Below, piece after piece: positions 7,150 through 16,878 of a stretch of DNA of 64,000 nt. A program made the translations under genes and the position numbers. A model generated the notes under the pieces. The model was given only the letters and a program-made list of their open reading frames with translations. It had not been told where the DNA came from and searched no databases. This DNA is from Sphingobacterium yanglingense (GTDB lineage: Bacteria; Bacteroidota; Bacteroidia; Sphingobacteriales; Sphingobacteriaceae): the NCBI RefSeq assembly GCF_004363245.1, contig NZ_SNYV01000018.1, positions 186,001 through 250,000 of the forward strand, read 5' to 3'. Within the stretch, counting starts at the first letter, position 1, and every line of letters starts with the position of its first letter.

Positions 7150-7989
7150 TTATAGCTGTCTACATTTAATGAGATCTTTATTTTTGATTTTTATATGCAA
7201 ATTGCGCCCACCGTTCTTTTCAAGCATTTCAATATGAAATATTTTTTTGTCTGGAATAGTAAATTTTTCCATCGCTACGATGACAATTATATTGGAATTA
7301 GCTGGGATTGCTTCATAATGACCGTGTATATTAATTGGTGATATCTCCAATTCCTGTGATGCCGTTCGCTTTGTAAGCTTTTTATCTTTTATATAAAACC
7401 TGAACTGCTCCACATTATATGGGATTTGGGTATTGTTCGATAGCTGAACCTTAAAATACATAATCCCGTTATATATATATATGCCTTGTATTTGTATTGA
7501 AACTCCATAAGCCTTAGAGAGCTTTTTTAGAAACGCTTTCCTTAATGACACTTCCGTTGATTTAGAAAATAAAATTGCTTCATTGCTGTTTGTATCATGC
7601 AGTTCAGCTTTAAAGCGAAACGGCTTCATATCATTTAATACATAATTCGTCTGGAATGGAAAATGATTATATACCAATAGGAAAGAGTACAAGGAGCCGT
7701 CACTTGTAATTACGGTAAGATTAGTTTCTGCAAAATCCTCTTCCGCCGATTTTAATTGCAAAACGTTCTTTACCCCCTTTGCTTTCTGGACCATTACTTC
7801 ACTACTACCTCTGTCTACAGATATAATGGAAAATGGGAAAATTAAGTTTGTTGTCTTATCGTTAGCGATTTCAATTACAGGAATGCCTAAATGAAGTTTA
7901 TCTGTCTCAATATCCTGCGCCGATACAATAAAAACATTGCTAATGATCAGTAGCATTGCACACAATACCCCTCTACACAACTTTTTCAT
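7150..7989 (-). CDS. traN: Conjugative transposon protein TraN (DUF4138)
   Basis: A 279-residue protein with a Sec signal peptide (MKKLCRGVLCAMLLIISNVF ... SAQ). The mature part is beta-rich with the DUF4138 pattern: KTTNLIFPFSIISVDRGSSE, then KNVLQLKSAEEDFAETNLTV and GSLYSFLLVYN. In CTnDOT-type systems TraN is an outer-membrane-associated part of the mating channel, comparable to VirB9. It follows TraM by about 20 bp, in the conserved K-L-M-N order. The assignment is firm from order, size and motif. Confidence 0.85.
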   Translation of the reverse strand: MKKLCRGVLCAMLLIISNVFIVSAQDIETDKLHLGIPVIEIANDKTTNLIFPFSIISVDRGSSEVMVQKAKGVKNVLQLKSAEEDFAETNLTVITSDGSLYSFLLVYNHFPFQTNYVLNDMKPFRFKAELHDTNSNEAILFSKSTEVSLRKAFLKKLSKAYGVSIQIQGIYIYNGIMYFKVQLSNNTQIPYNVEQFRFYIKDKKLTKRTASQELEISPINIHGHYEAIPANSNIIVIVAMEKFTIPDKKIFHIEMLEKNGGRNLHIKIKNKDLIKCRQL

Positions 7990-8009
7990 AATTACTACTT
8001 TTTAAATTT

Positions 8010-9257
8010 TTATATTTTGTTATCTCTTAATAATATTCTATAGCCAGATTTAACCTGAACTTTCACAGCTTTTACTTTTTTATTTATCATAGATCTACCA
8101 ATATCTATTCCCGTAGTAGCCAGCTGAGTTCCGATATTTGGACTAAAGCTGTTTATCCCTATGCTATTAGTGAATTGATCGCCACCTTGCTTTGCTACTT
8201 CTCTAATGACAGAACTAGGAATACATATTCCTTCAATTCCATCTAGATCAACCACCGAAAGTTTGACCGGAAATATTGAGTTTTGATATCTAATTGCATC
8301 AATTGTCACAGCTAAACGTTCATCCTGAAACGAAACTTTTCCAAACAAAAAATTGTCTTTTGGTATAAGATTTCCATTTACATAGATGTCATTCAGCAAC
8401 CGTAATTTTAAAGTTGAGCCAGATGTAACAGTACTGGTCTCATGTACGACTGCTTCAATTGTGTTGCGATCATTGTTTTCAATATGATCAGAAGACAATC
8501 CATAAAATACTGATCTGACATCTGATATACCTGTGTCTATTTGATCCGATAAAAATGTTATAGGGGTTTCAATTTTGACGGCATCTACAGCAAACACTTG
8601 CCCCAAATTTTCCAACGATGTCCTTTTGATTCTATCCTGTACGCGCACAGGATGCTGAATATCTAACACTGATTGCAATACCGTGTTTATTTGCTCCATT
8701 TCTGGATCGGGAGCTGGCTCTACATTTTGCATTCTACTCATCATTTCTTCCAATCTAGTAATGTCGCTTTTGATTTGGTATGTTTCAGATGCAGAAACAT
8801 AGGTAGGTTCACTGTATTTTGGCGTTGGATAGTATTGGCTTTGATCTAAACTTGCATTGAGTTGATTGATCTTGTCGTATATCTGCTTTTCCTTATTATC
8901 TTGAAAGGATAATGATCTGAAACCTTGATAATCATCATATCCTTCATAATACTCTGCATTTAAGTCTTCGGCACTATAGTAGGGATCTGCTTTTTTAAGT
9001 TCATTTAATCGCTGAAGATCTTTTTCAGCTACATCGTAAAGAGACAGTTTATCATTTTGCGTTTTATTGTTTTCCGCAACAGGCAGATCCATATTCAGAC
9101 CAGTACTATTTTCAGATAGATAATTATTTTTATGTTTTCCACCCCCTAATACCCAAAAACTGAACATGATAAAAGGTATTACTAATAAAGGTAGAACTAG
9201 CATAAGTTTTTGCTTTCTTACTTCCTCGTCAGAACTTTTGTGTTGTTTTTTTTCCAT
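8010..9257 (-). CDS. traM: Conjugative transposon protein TraM
   Basis: A 415-residue protein. It has a short cytoplasmic N-terminus, one membrane segment (about residues 18-40, LMLVLPLLVIPFIMFSFWVL), a long low-complexity periplasmic linker (45-200), and a C-terminal beta domain from about 250 (TVTSGSTLKLRLLNDIYVNG, then SVVDLDGIEGICIPSS). This is the VirB10-like architecture of TraM, which spans the envelope and links inner and outer membrane parts of the channel. Its place between traL and traN fits. Confidence 0.85.
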   Translation of the reverse strand: MEKKQHKSSDEEVRKQKLMLVLPLLVIPFIMFSFWVLGGGKHKNNYLSENSTGLNMDLPVAENNKTQNDKLSLYDVAEKDLQRLNELKKADPYYSAEDLNAEYYEGYDDYQGFRSLSFQDNKEKQIYDKINQLNASLDQSQYYPTPKYSEPTYVSASETYQIKSDITRLEEMMSRMQNVEPAPDPEMEQINTVLQSVLDIQHPVRVQDRIKRTSLENLGQVFAVDAVKIETPITFLSDQIDTGISDVRSVFYGLSSDHIENNDRNTIEAVVHETSTVTSGSTLKLRLLNDIYVNGNLIPKDNFLFGKVSFQDERLAVTIDAIRYQNSIFPVKLSVVDLDGIEGICIPSSVIREVAKQGGDQFTNSIGINSFSPNIGTQLATTGIDIGRSMINKKVKAVKVQVKSGYRILLRDNKI

Positions 9258-9295
9258 GACTGATATATTTTATAAGTTAAATTTCATATGATACT

Positions 9296-9667
9296 CTAAG
9301 GAGTTTCCAATCTTTCAAGTTCTGCTTTCCACCTTGCCATACTGTCCAGTAAGCCAGGATTTACCAGAAGAATACTATCAACCTTGAATCGTCCGTTCTG
9401 CGTTTCACTTATGCTGTCCAGATGTTTTTCTATGTATGAAATACGAGCCTTTATCATCTCGGTATCAATTCTCAGATTGCTTTTCTCAAACGTTATTAAT
9501 CTATTGATTATATAATCTCCAGAGATAAGATTGATACAATAAATTACAATTATGGATACACTGATAACAAATACCCATTTTTGGGCGCGAACAGAAAACT
9601 TGCTTGCTCTATGCTGTAGCCAGTTTGCCAATTCTCTTTTTCGGGTTTCTAATTTCTTTTGCTTCAT
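9296..9667 (-). CDS. traL: Conjugative transposon protein TraL-like
   Basis: A 123-residue protein with a basic N-terminus and one membrane segment (about residues 28-48, KWVFVISVSIIVIYCINLIS), followed by a helical periplasmic part. Size, topology and position between traK and traM match TraL of Bacteroides conjugative elements. Sequence conservation of TraL is low, so the name rests mostly on position. It probably sits in the inner membrane as a small channel subunit. Confidence 0.7.
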   Translation of the reverse strand: MKQKKLETRKRELANWLQHRASKFSVRAQKWVFVISVSIIVIYCINLISGDYIINRLITFEKSNLRIDTEMIKARISYIEKHLDSISETQNGRFKVDSILLVNPGLLDSMARWKAELERLETP

Positions 9668-9672
9668 AAGAG

Positions 9673-10290
9673 CTATCTTTTTTTAACAGAAATATCCTTA
9701 TTCTCTACAATCTTCCACTGTTCGATAAGGAAACCGTGTGAATTGTTTTCGCTACGTTGCACAGTACGTAATTTACCCTCGGTTATAAGACTTCTATTCG
9801 CTATTGATGTTGCTCTCGTTATTGTCTGTGTGGCAAAACATCGGAATTGAAACGGTATTACGTCAAAGTTTAAATGTATACTGTCGATCGTAATAGTTTG
9901 ATTGATATTAGATGAAACTAGAGTCATATAATAATTGACTTCAACTAGATTATCATATTCACGTTTTGCGGAATGATCAGCTAGATATAGAGCTTTAGCT
10001 ATATTCTTTTTTATTTGATTATCATCAGGTGGTAGATCAAAAAAGTATTCGTGAAATGTTGCTATGTGATCTTTAGCTTCAATTGGAATATTCTCTTTTC
10101 TATTAGAGGCGAAAGCCTCTATTGCTTTTCCGTTACCTAATACATATATTGTTGATTGAAGTTCTGACGACATCCTGAAAAACTTGGACACCACAAATGC
10201 GCATAATGAAAAGGATGCGCACACCGCAACTATGGCTACCAAACGCATCTGCCTGAAAGAGGCATCCATATTGATCACTTTCTTAAACAT
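9673..10290 (-). CDS. traK: Conjugative transposon protein TraK
   Basis: A 205-residue protein with one N-terminal membrane segment (about residues 17-38, RLVAIVAVCASFSLCAFVVS) and a periplasmic domain that includes HIATFHEYFFDLPPDDNQIK, the most characteristic TraK block. TraK is VirB8-like, an inner-membrane scaffold of the mating channel. Its start follows the traJ stop directly (1-bp gap), so expression is tightly coupled. Confidence 0.88.
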   Translation of the reverse strand: MFKKVINMDASFRQMRLVAIVAVCASFSLCAFVVSKFFRMSSELQSTIYVLGNGKAIEAFASNRKENIPIEAKDHIATFHEYFFDLPPDDNQIKKNIAKALYLADHSAKREYDNLVEVNYYMTLVSSNINQTITIDSIHLNFDVIPFQFRCFATQTITRATSIANRSLITEGKLRTVQRSENNSHGFLIEQWKIVENKDISVKKR

Positions 10291-10291
10291 C

Positions 10292-11515
10292 TTATTCTCC
10301 TTTTAATTTGTCGTTAAAATATCCTTCGCCACTTTTTTGTGATGACATGCTTCCGGCCATCCTTGATGCAGCATCTCCAAGTGCATCCATCGCCATACTA
10401 CCTGCTGCTGTTGTTGCGCCGATACCCATTGTTGCAATACCTGTAGCTGTACTCGTAGCAGCACCAACCGTGCTTGTTGCAATACTGGTTACCTTACTTT
10501 GCAATGCACCTGCACCAGCGGCATGCACGATGTAATTTGCGACTGAAGGAACGGTGAAGTAGCCTACGATACCAATAATCAGAAAGATCATATAACCGAT
10601 ATCAGTAGGAGAGAAAAAAGTCTTTGCTTCCCAATAGCTACCTTCATTTATCTGCTTCAAATCCAACTTGAGCATTTCTTCCTGTATCTTAGCAATTATG
10701 CTCCCAAATATATTTGCAACGGGTAACCAAAGAAAGATGTTGATATAGCGTGCGAGCCATACTGTCAATGTGTGTTGAAAGCCATCAAAAATGCTTATGG
10801 CAAAGACGACGGGACCAAGAATAGCTAATACGATCAATTGAAAAATACGTAGTGTATTAATACATAGTGCGGCTGCTTCGTAAACTATTTTTAGCACTTC
10901 ACTCATCCATTCACGCACCGAACTTCTAAAACTGTATGCGGCTTTATCCATTGCGAAACGGATATCATTTCCTATACCATCAAAAAAACCTTCATCAGCA
11001 GGATCTTTATCATACGTATATTTCAACCACTTGTCCCGATCTCCCTTATTACTTACTCCGACATACATTTCCCATTGGGGCGTTGTTTTCAAAGCTTTTT
11101 CCTTTTCATCCAGCAATCTGGCAATAGCTTGATTGCTTCCCTCGATCATGGCAGCTGTACCTGTGACCGTGGGTTTCATCACACCTTCAATAACTGCGAG
11201 TACAGCACTAAAATTTATAATGCAGAAACCAATTGCAAACGGTCTAAGTAAAGGATAGAAGTCTATCGGCTCTGCTGCTGCAAGATGCTTCCATACCCTT
11301 GCCGCTATGTAAAATAAAGCGCCAAATCCACCCAAACCACTAGCTACCCCTACGAGATGTCTGCTTTCACCTTTCATCGTTGTATGCAAGGTCTCCAAGA
11401 CTTCTTGCAGACCTCGTATACCCTCTGCTACCTGTGCTGATACCAACATAGGTAGTATGACCATTATCGTTAGTAATGGTAGTTTTAAATTTCCCCACAT
11501 AAACCATTCCCTCAC
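10292..11515 (-). CDS. traJ: Conjugative transposon protein TraJ
   Basis: A 407-residue polytopic membrane protein. It has a signal-like N-terminus (PLLTIMVILPMLVSAQ) and several hydrophobic segments (about 65-85, 100-120, 225-250, 260-285, 305-330), followed by an Ala/Gly/Thr-rich tail (about 335-400). This is the TraJ architecture in Bacteroides-type elements, comparable to VirB6 in forming the inner-membrane part of the channel. It is placed between the TraI-like genes and traK. The repeated small-residue tail is common in the family. Confidence 0.88.
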   Translation of the reverse strand: MREWFMWGNLKLPLLTIMVILPMLVSAQVAEGIRGLQEVLETLHTTMKGESRHLVGVASGLGGFGALFYIAARVWKHLAAAEPIDFYPLLRPFAIGFCIINFSAVLAVIEGVMKPTVTGTAAMIEGSNQAIARLLDEKEKALKTTPQWEMYVGVSNKGDRDKWLKYTYDKDPADEGFFDGIGNDIRFAMDKAAYSFRSSVREWMSEVLKIVYEAAALCINTLRIFQLIVLAILGPVVFAISIFDGFQHTLTVWLARYINIFLWLPVANIFGSIIAKIQEEMLKLDLKQINEGSYWEAKTFFSPTDIGYMIFLIIGIVGYFTVPSVANYIVHAAGAGALQSKVTSIATSTVGAATSTATGIATMGIGATTAAGSMAMDALGDAASRMAGSMSSQKSGEGYFNDKLKGE

Positions 11516-11539
11516 TTTCCTTTAAAACAGTACAAAAAA

Positions 11540-12199
11540 TCATTCTTTTCCTATATATTTTTTTGACGAACGGATGTTGTCCAGCTCCTTTTTCCGTTGG
11601 ACTACGAGCATACTTGTATTGCTATTGAACTCCTTTAAAAAGGACAATCTATCCGCCATATCTTGGTAGATTTGATCAATGGCTTTCAGTCGCTCATCAT
11701 CACTCATTCGGAGTTGGTTTGCTGTTAATATCATGGTTAGTTCATCCAAACTATTTATCGATTTTTTGAAAAGGTTACTATACACATGTTCCAAGTATAA
11801 TATTTCTTCCATACGCAACACTTTACTGTCACGAAATCTGTTCATAGCCGATCTGTATTCCTTGACTATACGTAGTTGGTAATCGATTACACCAGCAACT
11901 TTACGGTAATTTCTAACTTCAGGACTAACAGTCAGCAGTCCATCCAAAAAGACTTTATGAACGCTAAAATTTCCCTCTGCAATATTCTTTACCGTATTGT
12001 ATCCGCCAGAAAGAATATCATATCCTTTCTTCATATCGTCTAGGATCTTTCTGAACTGTGCTAGCTTGTCCACATTTAATAGTAACTGCGCTATTTCATC
12101 TTGCTGCGCTGATACCTTCAACTGAAATCCTATTCCAAGGGTAACTAGAATTATCGTAACGATTGATTTTTTCATGATATTCACTTTATTCCTGTACAA
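11540..12199 (-). CDS. TraI-like secreted helical protein, third paralogue
   Basis: A 219-residue protein with a signal peptide (KSIVTIILVTLGIGFQLKVS then AQQ). The mature part is all-helical with the pattern of the TraI/DUF4141 relatives: FRKILDDMKKGYDILSGGYN, then ...VYSNLFKKSINSLDELTMIL and MSDDERLKAIDQIYQDMADR. The start overlaps the stop of the gene before it by 14 bp. It is a paralogue of the two genes upstream. A periplasmic, VirB5-like role in the channel is inferred from position and topology. Confidence 0.7.
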   Translation of the reverse strand: MYRNKVNIMKKSIVTIILVTLGIGFQLKVSAQQDEIAQLLLNVDKLAQFRKILDDMKKGYDILSGGYNTVKNIAEGNFSVHKVFLDGLLTVSPEVRNYRKVAGVIDYQLRIVKEYRSAMNRFRDSKVLRMEEILYLEHVYSNLFKKSINSLDELTMILTANQLRMSDDERLKAIDQIYQDMADRLSFLKEFNSNTSMLVVQRKKELDNIRSSKKYIGKE

Positions 12200-12830
12200 C
12201 TCTACTTAATCTGATATTTCCCTTTTCTCTATTACGGGATATACTCAACATCACAGCATCTTGACCGAAGGATGTAATGAAAGTATAGATGTCTTTCATT
12301 TCTACATGCAGTTCTTTTATACGCTGAATACGTTGATCATCAGTCATCTCAATAGTAGCATTACTGACGATCATATTCAGCTCATCAACCATTAAACTAC
12401 AGTCTCGGATAACACGCTCATACACGGTGTTTACATATCTGATTTCTTCGTTTTGTATCGAATGGCTTTTGGTCAGAATAGCCATATTTGTCTTATGAGA
12501 TCGTAGTATAGCTTCGTACCAGGTTAAGATATCTACGCCACCTGCAAATTTTGTAATAGCCGGATTTACTGTCTTTAGTGAATTGAAATAATCTTTATGA
12601 AAGGTAAACTCTCCGTTTGTGATCGCTCCTATGGTGGTCAATCCCTTATTGTAAATTTCATATCCCTTACGAGCATATCCGATATATACACGTAGTGCCG
12701 CATTTTGATTAATCAGATATTCTCTTTGTGTTTTGTTCTGCCTGAACCACTCTTTGAACCAAGTCGATTGCGCAAAACTTAAAACAGGGAATGAACCTAA
12801 TATGAGGAACATTATTATAAATATTTTCAT
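12186..12830 (-). CDS. TraI-like secreted helical protein, second paralogue
   Basis: A 214-residue protein with a signal peptide (MKIFIIMFLILGSFPVLSFA). The mature part shares the same helical layout as its neighbours: LRVYIGYARKGYEIYNKGLT, then ...VYERVIRDCSLMVDELNMIV and MTDDQRIQRIKELHVEMKDI. It ends with basic SRNREKGNIRLSR. It overlaps the next gene by 14 bp. The middle position of three related genes suggests a tandem duplication followed by divergence. Confidence 0.7.
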   Translation of the reverse strand: MKIFIIMFLILGSFPVLSFAQSTWFKEWFRQNKTQREYLINQNAALRVYIGYARKGYEIYNKGLTTIGAITNGEFTFHKDYFNSLKTVNPAITKFAGGVDILTWYEAILRSHKTNMAILTKSHSIQNEEIRYVNTVYERVIRDCSLMVDELNMIVSNATIEMTDDQRIQRIKELHVEMKDIYTFITSFGQDAVMLSISRNREKGNIRLSRVVQE

Positions 12831-12918
12831 AACTTACTTGCGTTTAAATTCCTTTATTTGGACTTCGCACATTCCTTCGTTGAGTCCATTTTTTTATCAA
12901 TTTTCAGTTGATATGTTT

Positions 12919-13599
12919 TTACTCCAATCCATACATTCGTTTTACCAGCTGAATTTCATTATTCGTTTTCGCCCTTTGTAATCGGAGAATACTGTTTTGT
13001 GCATTAAACTGTTTCAGATCACTATAATTCTCATCCACCTTATCCGACACAGAATTGATGATCTCAAGTCGCTTAGCATCCGACATTTGAGTTCTAAAAT
13101 TATTGACGATCATAGATAATTCGTTTACATTATTTAGGCTCTGTTCCAATATGCCAATGTATACCTTCGACATGTAGTCAATTTCTTCCGGAGTAAAATA
13201 TGTATCATTCCTAATCGTTGTCCAGACTCGGGAATATTCCTTCGTCAACAGCAATTGTTTTTCCGAAATATCTTTGATCCTCTGATAGTAACTTATCAGC
13301 ATCTTAACTTTTCGCAATTCGTCGAAATACTTCTGGTACTGTTCCTTTTGCCTGCCTGTCCAATCCGATATTTCATCCAGTTTTAATTTTGATAGAGTGT
13401 TTTCTAAAACCTTTTGGGCATTTTGTAACCAGATGACCCTATTCTGTTGCCGTTGGATCGCCAGGTCGGCAGCCCGTATTGCTTTCACCACAGCTGCCTT
13501 TATGATTTCGTAAATACCTGCATTTGCAGTAAGAGTTGGTAATGAAACCAGACTAATACCCAAAAAAAAGATCATGAAATAATTTCTAAGCTTTCTCAT
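12919..13599 (-). CDS. traI: TraI-like secreted helical protein, first paralogue
   Basis: A 226-residue protein with a signal peptide (NYFMIFFLGISLVSLPTLTA then NAG). It has long helices with the DUF4141/TraI signature FTPEEIDYMSKVYIGILEQS, then LNNVNELSMIVNNFRTQMSD and ...LRLQRAKTNNEIQLVKRMYG. Of the three related genes this one is closest to the classical TraI of CTnDOT in my reading, because it directly follows traG and ends like TraI. It is expected in the periplasm as part of the mating channel. The exact name is uncertain. Confidence 0.7.
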   Translation of the reverse strand: MRKLRNYFMIFFLGISLVSLPTLTANAGIYEIIKAAVVKAIRAADLAIQRQQNRVIWLQNAQKVLENTLSKLKLDEISDWTGRQKEQYQKYFDELRKVKMLISYYQRIKDISEKQLLLTKEYSRVWTTIRNDTYFTPEEIDYMSKVYIGILEQSLNNVNELSMIVNNFRTQMSDAKRLEIINSVSDKVDENYSDLKQFNAQNSILRLQRAKTNNEIQLVKRMYGLE

Positions 13600-13604
13600 A
13601 ACAG

Positions 13605-16055
13605 CTATTTTTTTTCTACCCTCTTACTTTGTTTGACCATTTCCTGTATTCCGAGCTCCATGCTATTATATTTCTTTGCATATTCCAGCACCTTAACACG
13701 TTCTTTACCTTCGGTAGTGTAGGCAAAATATTCTTCAGGAGACAGTTCGTTTTTAACCACCTTCATCATCTGACCGCCTACCTCAACATAGATTTCCCTG
13801 TTATCTTTGTTTACAGAGAGTAATATGGTTTTTCCTTTGGCTGACATACCAAGTGCATCCTGTAGCTTATCAAACTTGTTCACAAACTTTCGCATGTCCA
13901 TACAAATTTTGATATCCGCATTGGCGATAATTGCCTCTTTTATAATAGGAGAAGAAATTAGGTCGTCCAACTCCTGTGTTACCACGATTGGAATACCGTT
14001 GAACTTTCGTATCGTTTTAAAGGCGTACTTTAAAAACTCCGCCATACTGCTTTTTGTAATCGCTTTCCATGCTTCGTCTATGCAAAGTATTTTACGTGTA
14101 CCAGCCAGTTTCCGCATTTTAGAAATAAACAACTCGCTAATTAAAAGTGTCGAAACCTGAAATAAAATAGGGTGATCTTTAATATTGTCTAACTCAACGA
14201 CCACAAATCTGGAATGAAGGATATCAAGTTTATCTTTAGCATTGAGCAGGTAGTCAAATTCTCCATTTTTGTAGTAAGGTCGTAATACGTATAGAAAATT
14301 GTTTATATCAAAATCTTTGTCTTTGACATTCATAGAGCGCAACAACTCTACATAAGTTGTCTGGAGATATTCGTAAAACGTATCGAAGCAGGGAAATATA
14401 GATTTGTCTTTTTGGAGAAGATCATAATATCCCTGTAGTGCATTGGAAAGCGCAACATACTCACTTCTGTTGTAATAATCTGTTTCCTGTTTCCAAAGTG
14501 CAACCAATAAGGCTTTAAGGCTTTCCTTTTTCTCCGTGTCTAAAGCAATTCCTTCTGGCAAATAAAAGGGATTAAATTTTATCGGGTCATGTTCCTCGTA
14601 CGTCAGATAATATCCGCCCAATAGTTCACATAAACCCCTGTAGCTACCACCTATATCAATCACAACAGCGTGTGCCCCCTGATCATACAGACTTCGGAGC
14701 ATATGATTGACTGTCATGGATTTCCCACCGCCGGAAGTACCTAATACTAGCGTACCCATATTGGAGGAGATACCTTGTTTGCGTGGTTTATCAAACAGAT
14801 CTAAATAAACAGGACGACCAAAGCGGTCACAAAATCGAATACCTGTACTTACAGTTTCACTTTGGTAGTTTGTTTCATTAACCAAGAAACAGGAAGCCTG
14901 TTCTGCAAACGTATCAAATGTATCGTTTAGAGGAAGGTTTCCGGAATTGCCAGGAATACAAGACCAAAAAATCTGCGCGGCACCCCAAACTTCCTCTTTT
15001 GCGGTTGCATCAATTTTAGCAAGAGCGGTAGCAACCATACTTTTTCTTTTCTTAAGCTCTTCGTTATTATCCGCCCATACCATAATATTGAAATGCGCTT
15101 TTACAGGCAATCGCTGTTGTCCGATAGCTTCGTTTAGAAACTGATTAATAGCATCCCGATTTATAGTGTTGCTCCTGCTATAAGCAGATAGCGATTGCAT
15201 CCGTACACGTTTGGTTTCAAATCTCTTTAATGTCAACTGAGGATCTTCGATTTTTATAAATTGATTATACACATGATTGCACGGCAATAGTAAACCTAGA
15301 TTCGAAGCAAACCCTATTGGAAATTTTGTATGATCCGTACTGTATTTATCAAATGTTATTCTGCTGCCACAAAGAGCTGGTAGGTCTTCCGCATCAGCAA
15401 GTGTATAGAATTGACACTGTTTATTGCCAATCCGTATTTCATCTTTAAATTCGATATCCTGAATTAGTTTCTGAGCATCTGTATTCAAAAACATGTACCT
15501 TTCAAATAAACCGATTTTCTTATCATTACTCAAAAGTTCCTCAGTGCCTAACTGATGAAATTTAAAGTAACCACAGTCCTGCATGATCTTTTTAAATTGC
15601 CCACATACTTCAATAAAATTGTCTATTTCCTTTTTTTCCAACAGATGAGGAGGAATAAAATTTGGTCTGATTAAATTTGAAGTTATGCTGGAAATAGCTC
15701 TATCCGATACACATTTGGTCATAAACAAATAGCTCGTATGAGAAAGATAGGGTCGATTTTTAAAGTAGTCGTCAGCTGCATTCTGAAGAAAAGTAGGATT
15801 TTCCTGCCGCTCAGTTTGATATTGATCTTCGACAAACCAATCTTGTTTGTGTATTACGGTATTTTTTGGAAGCATTTTGATTGCTTTTATCCAATATTGG
15901 TGGATAGTCTCTAACTCGCCATCACTTAAGGTAAATATTTCTGGGAGCTCCAATTTAAAGCCAACAGTCACATCACCGGACTTATTGACAATACATCCTT
16001 CTTCATTAATATCATAGATAGGAAACAATTCCTGTAGCCACTTTTCCATACTCAC
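13605..16055 (-). CDS. traG: Conjugation ATPase TraG (VirB4-like)
   Basis: An 816-residue ATPase that powers channel assembly and DNA transfer at the inner membrane. The N-terminal TraG_N domain (about 1-400) opens WLQELFPIYDINEEGCIVNK. The Walker A motif GTSGGGKS lies near residue 440. Walker B is in KILCIDEAWKAI near 655, followed by FNGIPIVVTQELDDLISSPI. Length is normal for the family. It starts about 40 bp after traF and ends 5 bp before the TraI-like gene. All core motifs are intact, so a working enzyme is expected. Confidence 0.95.
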   Translation of the reverse strand: MSMEKWLQELFPIYDINEEGCIVNKSGDVTVGFKLELPEIFTLSDGELETIHQYWIKAIKMLPKNTVIHKQDWFVEDQYQTERQENPTFLQNAADDYFKNRPYLSHTSYLFMTKCVSDRAISSITSNLIRPNFIPPHLLEKKEIDNFIEVCGQFKKIMQDCGYFKFHQLGTEELLSNDKKIGLFERYMFLNTDAQKLIQDIEFKDEIRIGNKQCQFYTLADAEDLPALCGSRITFDKYSTDHTKFPIGFASNLGLLLPCNHVYNQFIKIEDPQLTLKRFETKRVRMQSLSAYSRSNTINRDAINQFLNEAIGQQRLPVKAHFNIMVWADNNEELKKRKSMVATALAKIDATAKEEVWGAAQIFWSCIPGNSGNLPLNDTFDTFAEQASCFLVNETNYQSETVSTGIRFCDRFGRPVYLDLFDKPRKQGISSNMGTLVLGTSGGGKSMTVNHMLRSLYDQGAHAVVIDIGGSYRGLCELLGGYYLTYEEHDPIKFNPFYLPEGIALDTEKKESLKALLVALWKQETDYYNRSEYVALSNALQGYYDLLQKDKSIFPCFDTFYEYLQTTYVELLRSMNVKDKDFDINNFLYVLRPYYKNGEFDYLLNAKDKLDILHSRFVVVELDNIKDHPILFQVSTLLISELFISKMRKLAGTRKILCIDEAWKAITKSSMAEFLKYAFKTIRKFNGIPIVVTQELDDLISSPIIKEAIIANADIKICMDMRKFVNKFDKLQDALGMSAKGKTILLSVNKDNREIYVEVGGQMMKVVKNELSPEEYFAYTTEGKERVKVLEYAKKYNSMELGIQEMVKQSKRVEKK

Positions 16056-16097
16056 TCATTTCTTTTTTATATATGATCTCTATGTTTTCAATTGGGA

Positions 16098-16427
16098 TCA
16101 TTTATTTCTATTTTGCAATTGGATAAACACATGCCGAGATTTACAACGGATTACTTTAGGCAATGACCGCTTTGCCATCACTTTCATTAATCCATGTTCA
16201 CCATATGTATTGCTTAACTTTAGTATTTTGGTGAAGCCAACAACTCCAATAATCGCAACAATCATTATGGCTATATATTGGCTCAAGCCGATGATGAACA
16301 GCACGAAATAAACACCGATGAGCCCCAACAGCAAAAATGCCACATACCAGATATATTGCGCCTGTAAGCCTTTAAATTCAATACTTCTATTAATCCCCTT
16401 ATTCATTTGATAAACGCTCGTCGCCAT
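16098..16427 (-). CDS. traF: Conjugative transposon protein TraF (DUF4133)
   Basis: A 109-residue protein with two adjacent membrane segments (about residues 24-46 and 50-70) and the DUF4133 start SVYQMNKGINRSIEFKGLQA. It is comparable to VirB3, a small inner-membrane protein that works with the VirB4-type ATPase encoded next to it. Size and position are as expected. Confidence 0.9.
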   Translation of the reverse strand: MATSVYQMNKGINRSIEFKGLQAQYIWYVAFLLLGLIGVYFVLFIIGLSQYIAIMIVAIIGVVGFTKILKLSNTYGEHGLMKVMAKRSLPKVIRCKSRHVFIQLQNRNK

Positions 16428-16432
16428 AACTA

Positions 16433-16876
16433 TTAATAATCCTCTAGGTTTAATAAGAAATCACCGATCATACACTGCATCTGCACAGATAATTCATCGC
16501 TTTCCTTGCTTTTTTCGCAAAAAGGAAATTTATCTAATACCTCTTGACAGTGATCGACCAATCTGACAGCAACATACGTCAGAGTTCCTAATTCTGCCAG
16601 CTCCTTGTGTCGATTAGAAAAATACGATTGCAACAGACCTAAGATGTATTGATATCTGGAAGGTTTGAGATCAGCAGTCATTTCGTTTAAGCAAAGTTCT
16701 ATGATCGCATGACTGGGTTTGTCCGTTTCAAGTAGTTTTAATGCAGTGGGCATGACCTTGCTTACCTTTTCTTCAAGATAAGTCACCACCGAATATTCAT
16801 CCTGTAGTCTAAACATTAGATCTGGATTGTTGACAACAATAAAAGCCCAAAGGCTTTCTTTTAGTTTTTGGTACAT
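16433..16876 (-). CDS. Hypothetical protein between TraE and TraF
   Basis: A 147-residue soluble helical protein (MYQKLKESLWAFIVVNNPDL...) with no signal peptide or membrane segment. It contains conserved-looking runs such as YLEEKVSKVMPTALKLLETD and SRYQYILGLLQSYFSNRHKE. It starts 2 bp after the 254-aa gene and ends 5 bp before traF, so it is part of the transfer operon. No family was recognised. A cytoplasmic accessory role in transfer is likely from position only. Confidence 0.65.
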   Translation of the reverse strand: MYQKLKESLWAFIVVNNPDLMFRLQDEYSVVTYLEEKVSKVMPTALKLLETDKPSHAIIELCLNEMTADLKPSRYQYILGLLQSYFSNRHKELAELGTLTYVAVRLVDHCQEVLDKFPFCEKSKESDELSVQMQCMIGDFLLNLEDY

Positions 16877-16878
16877 AG

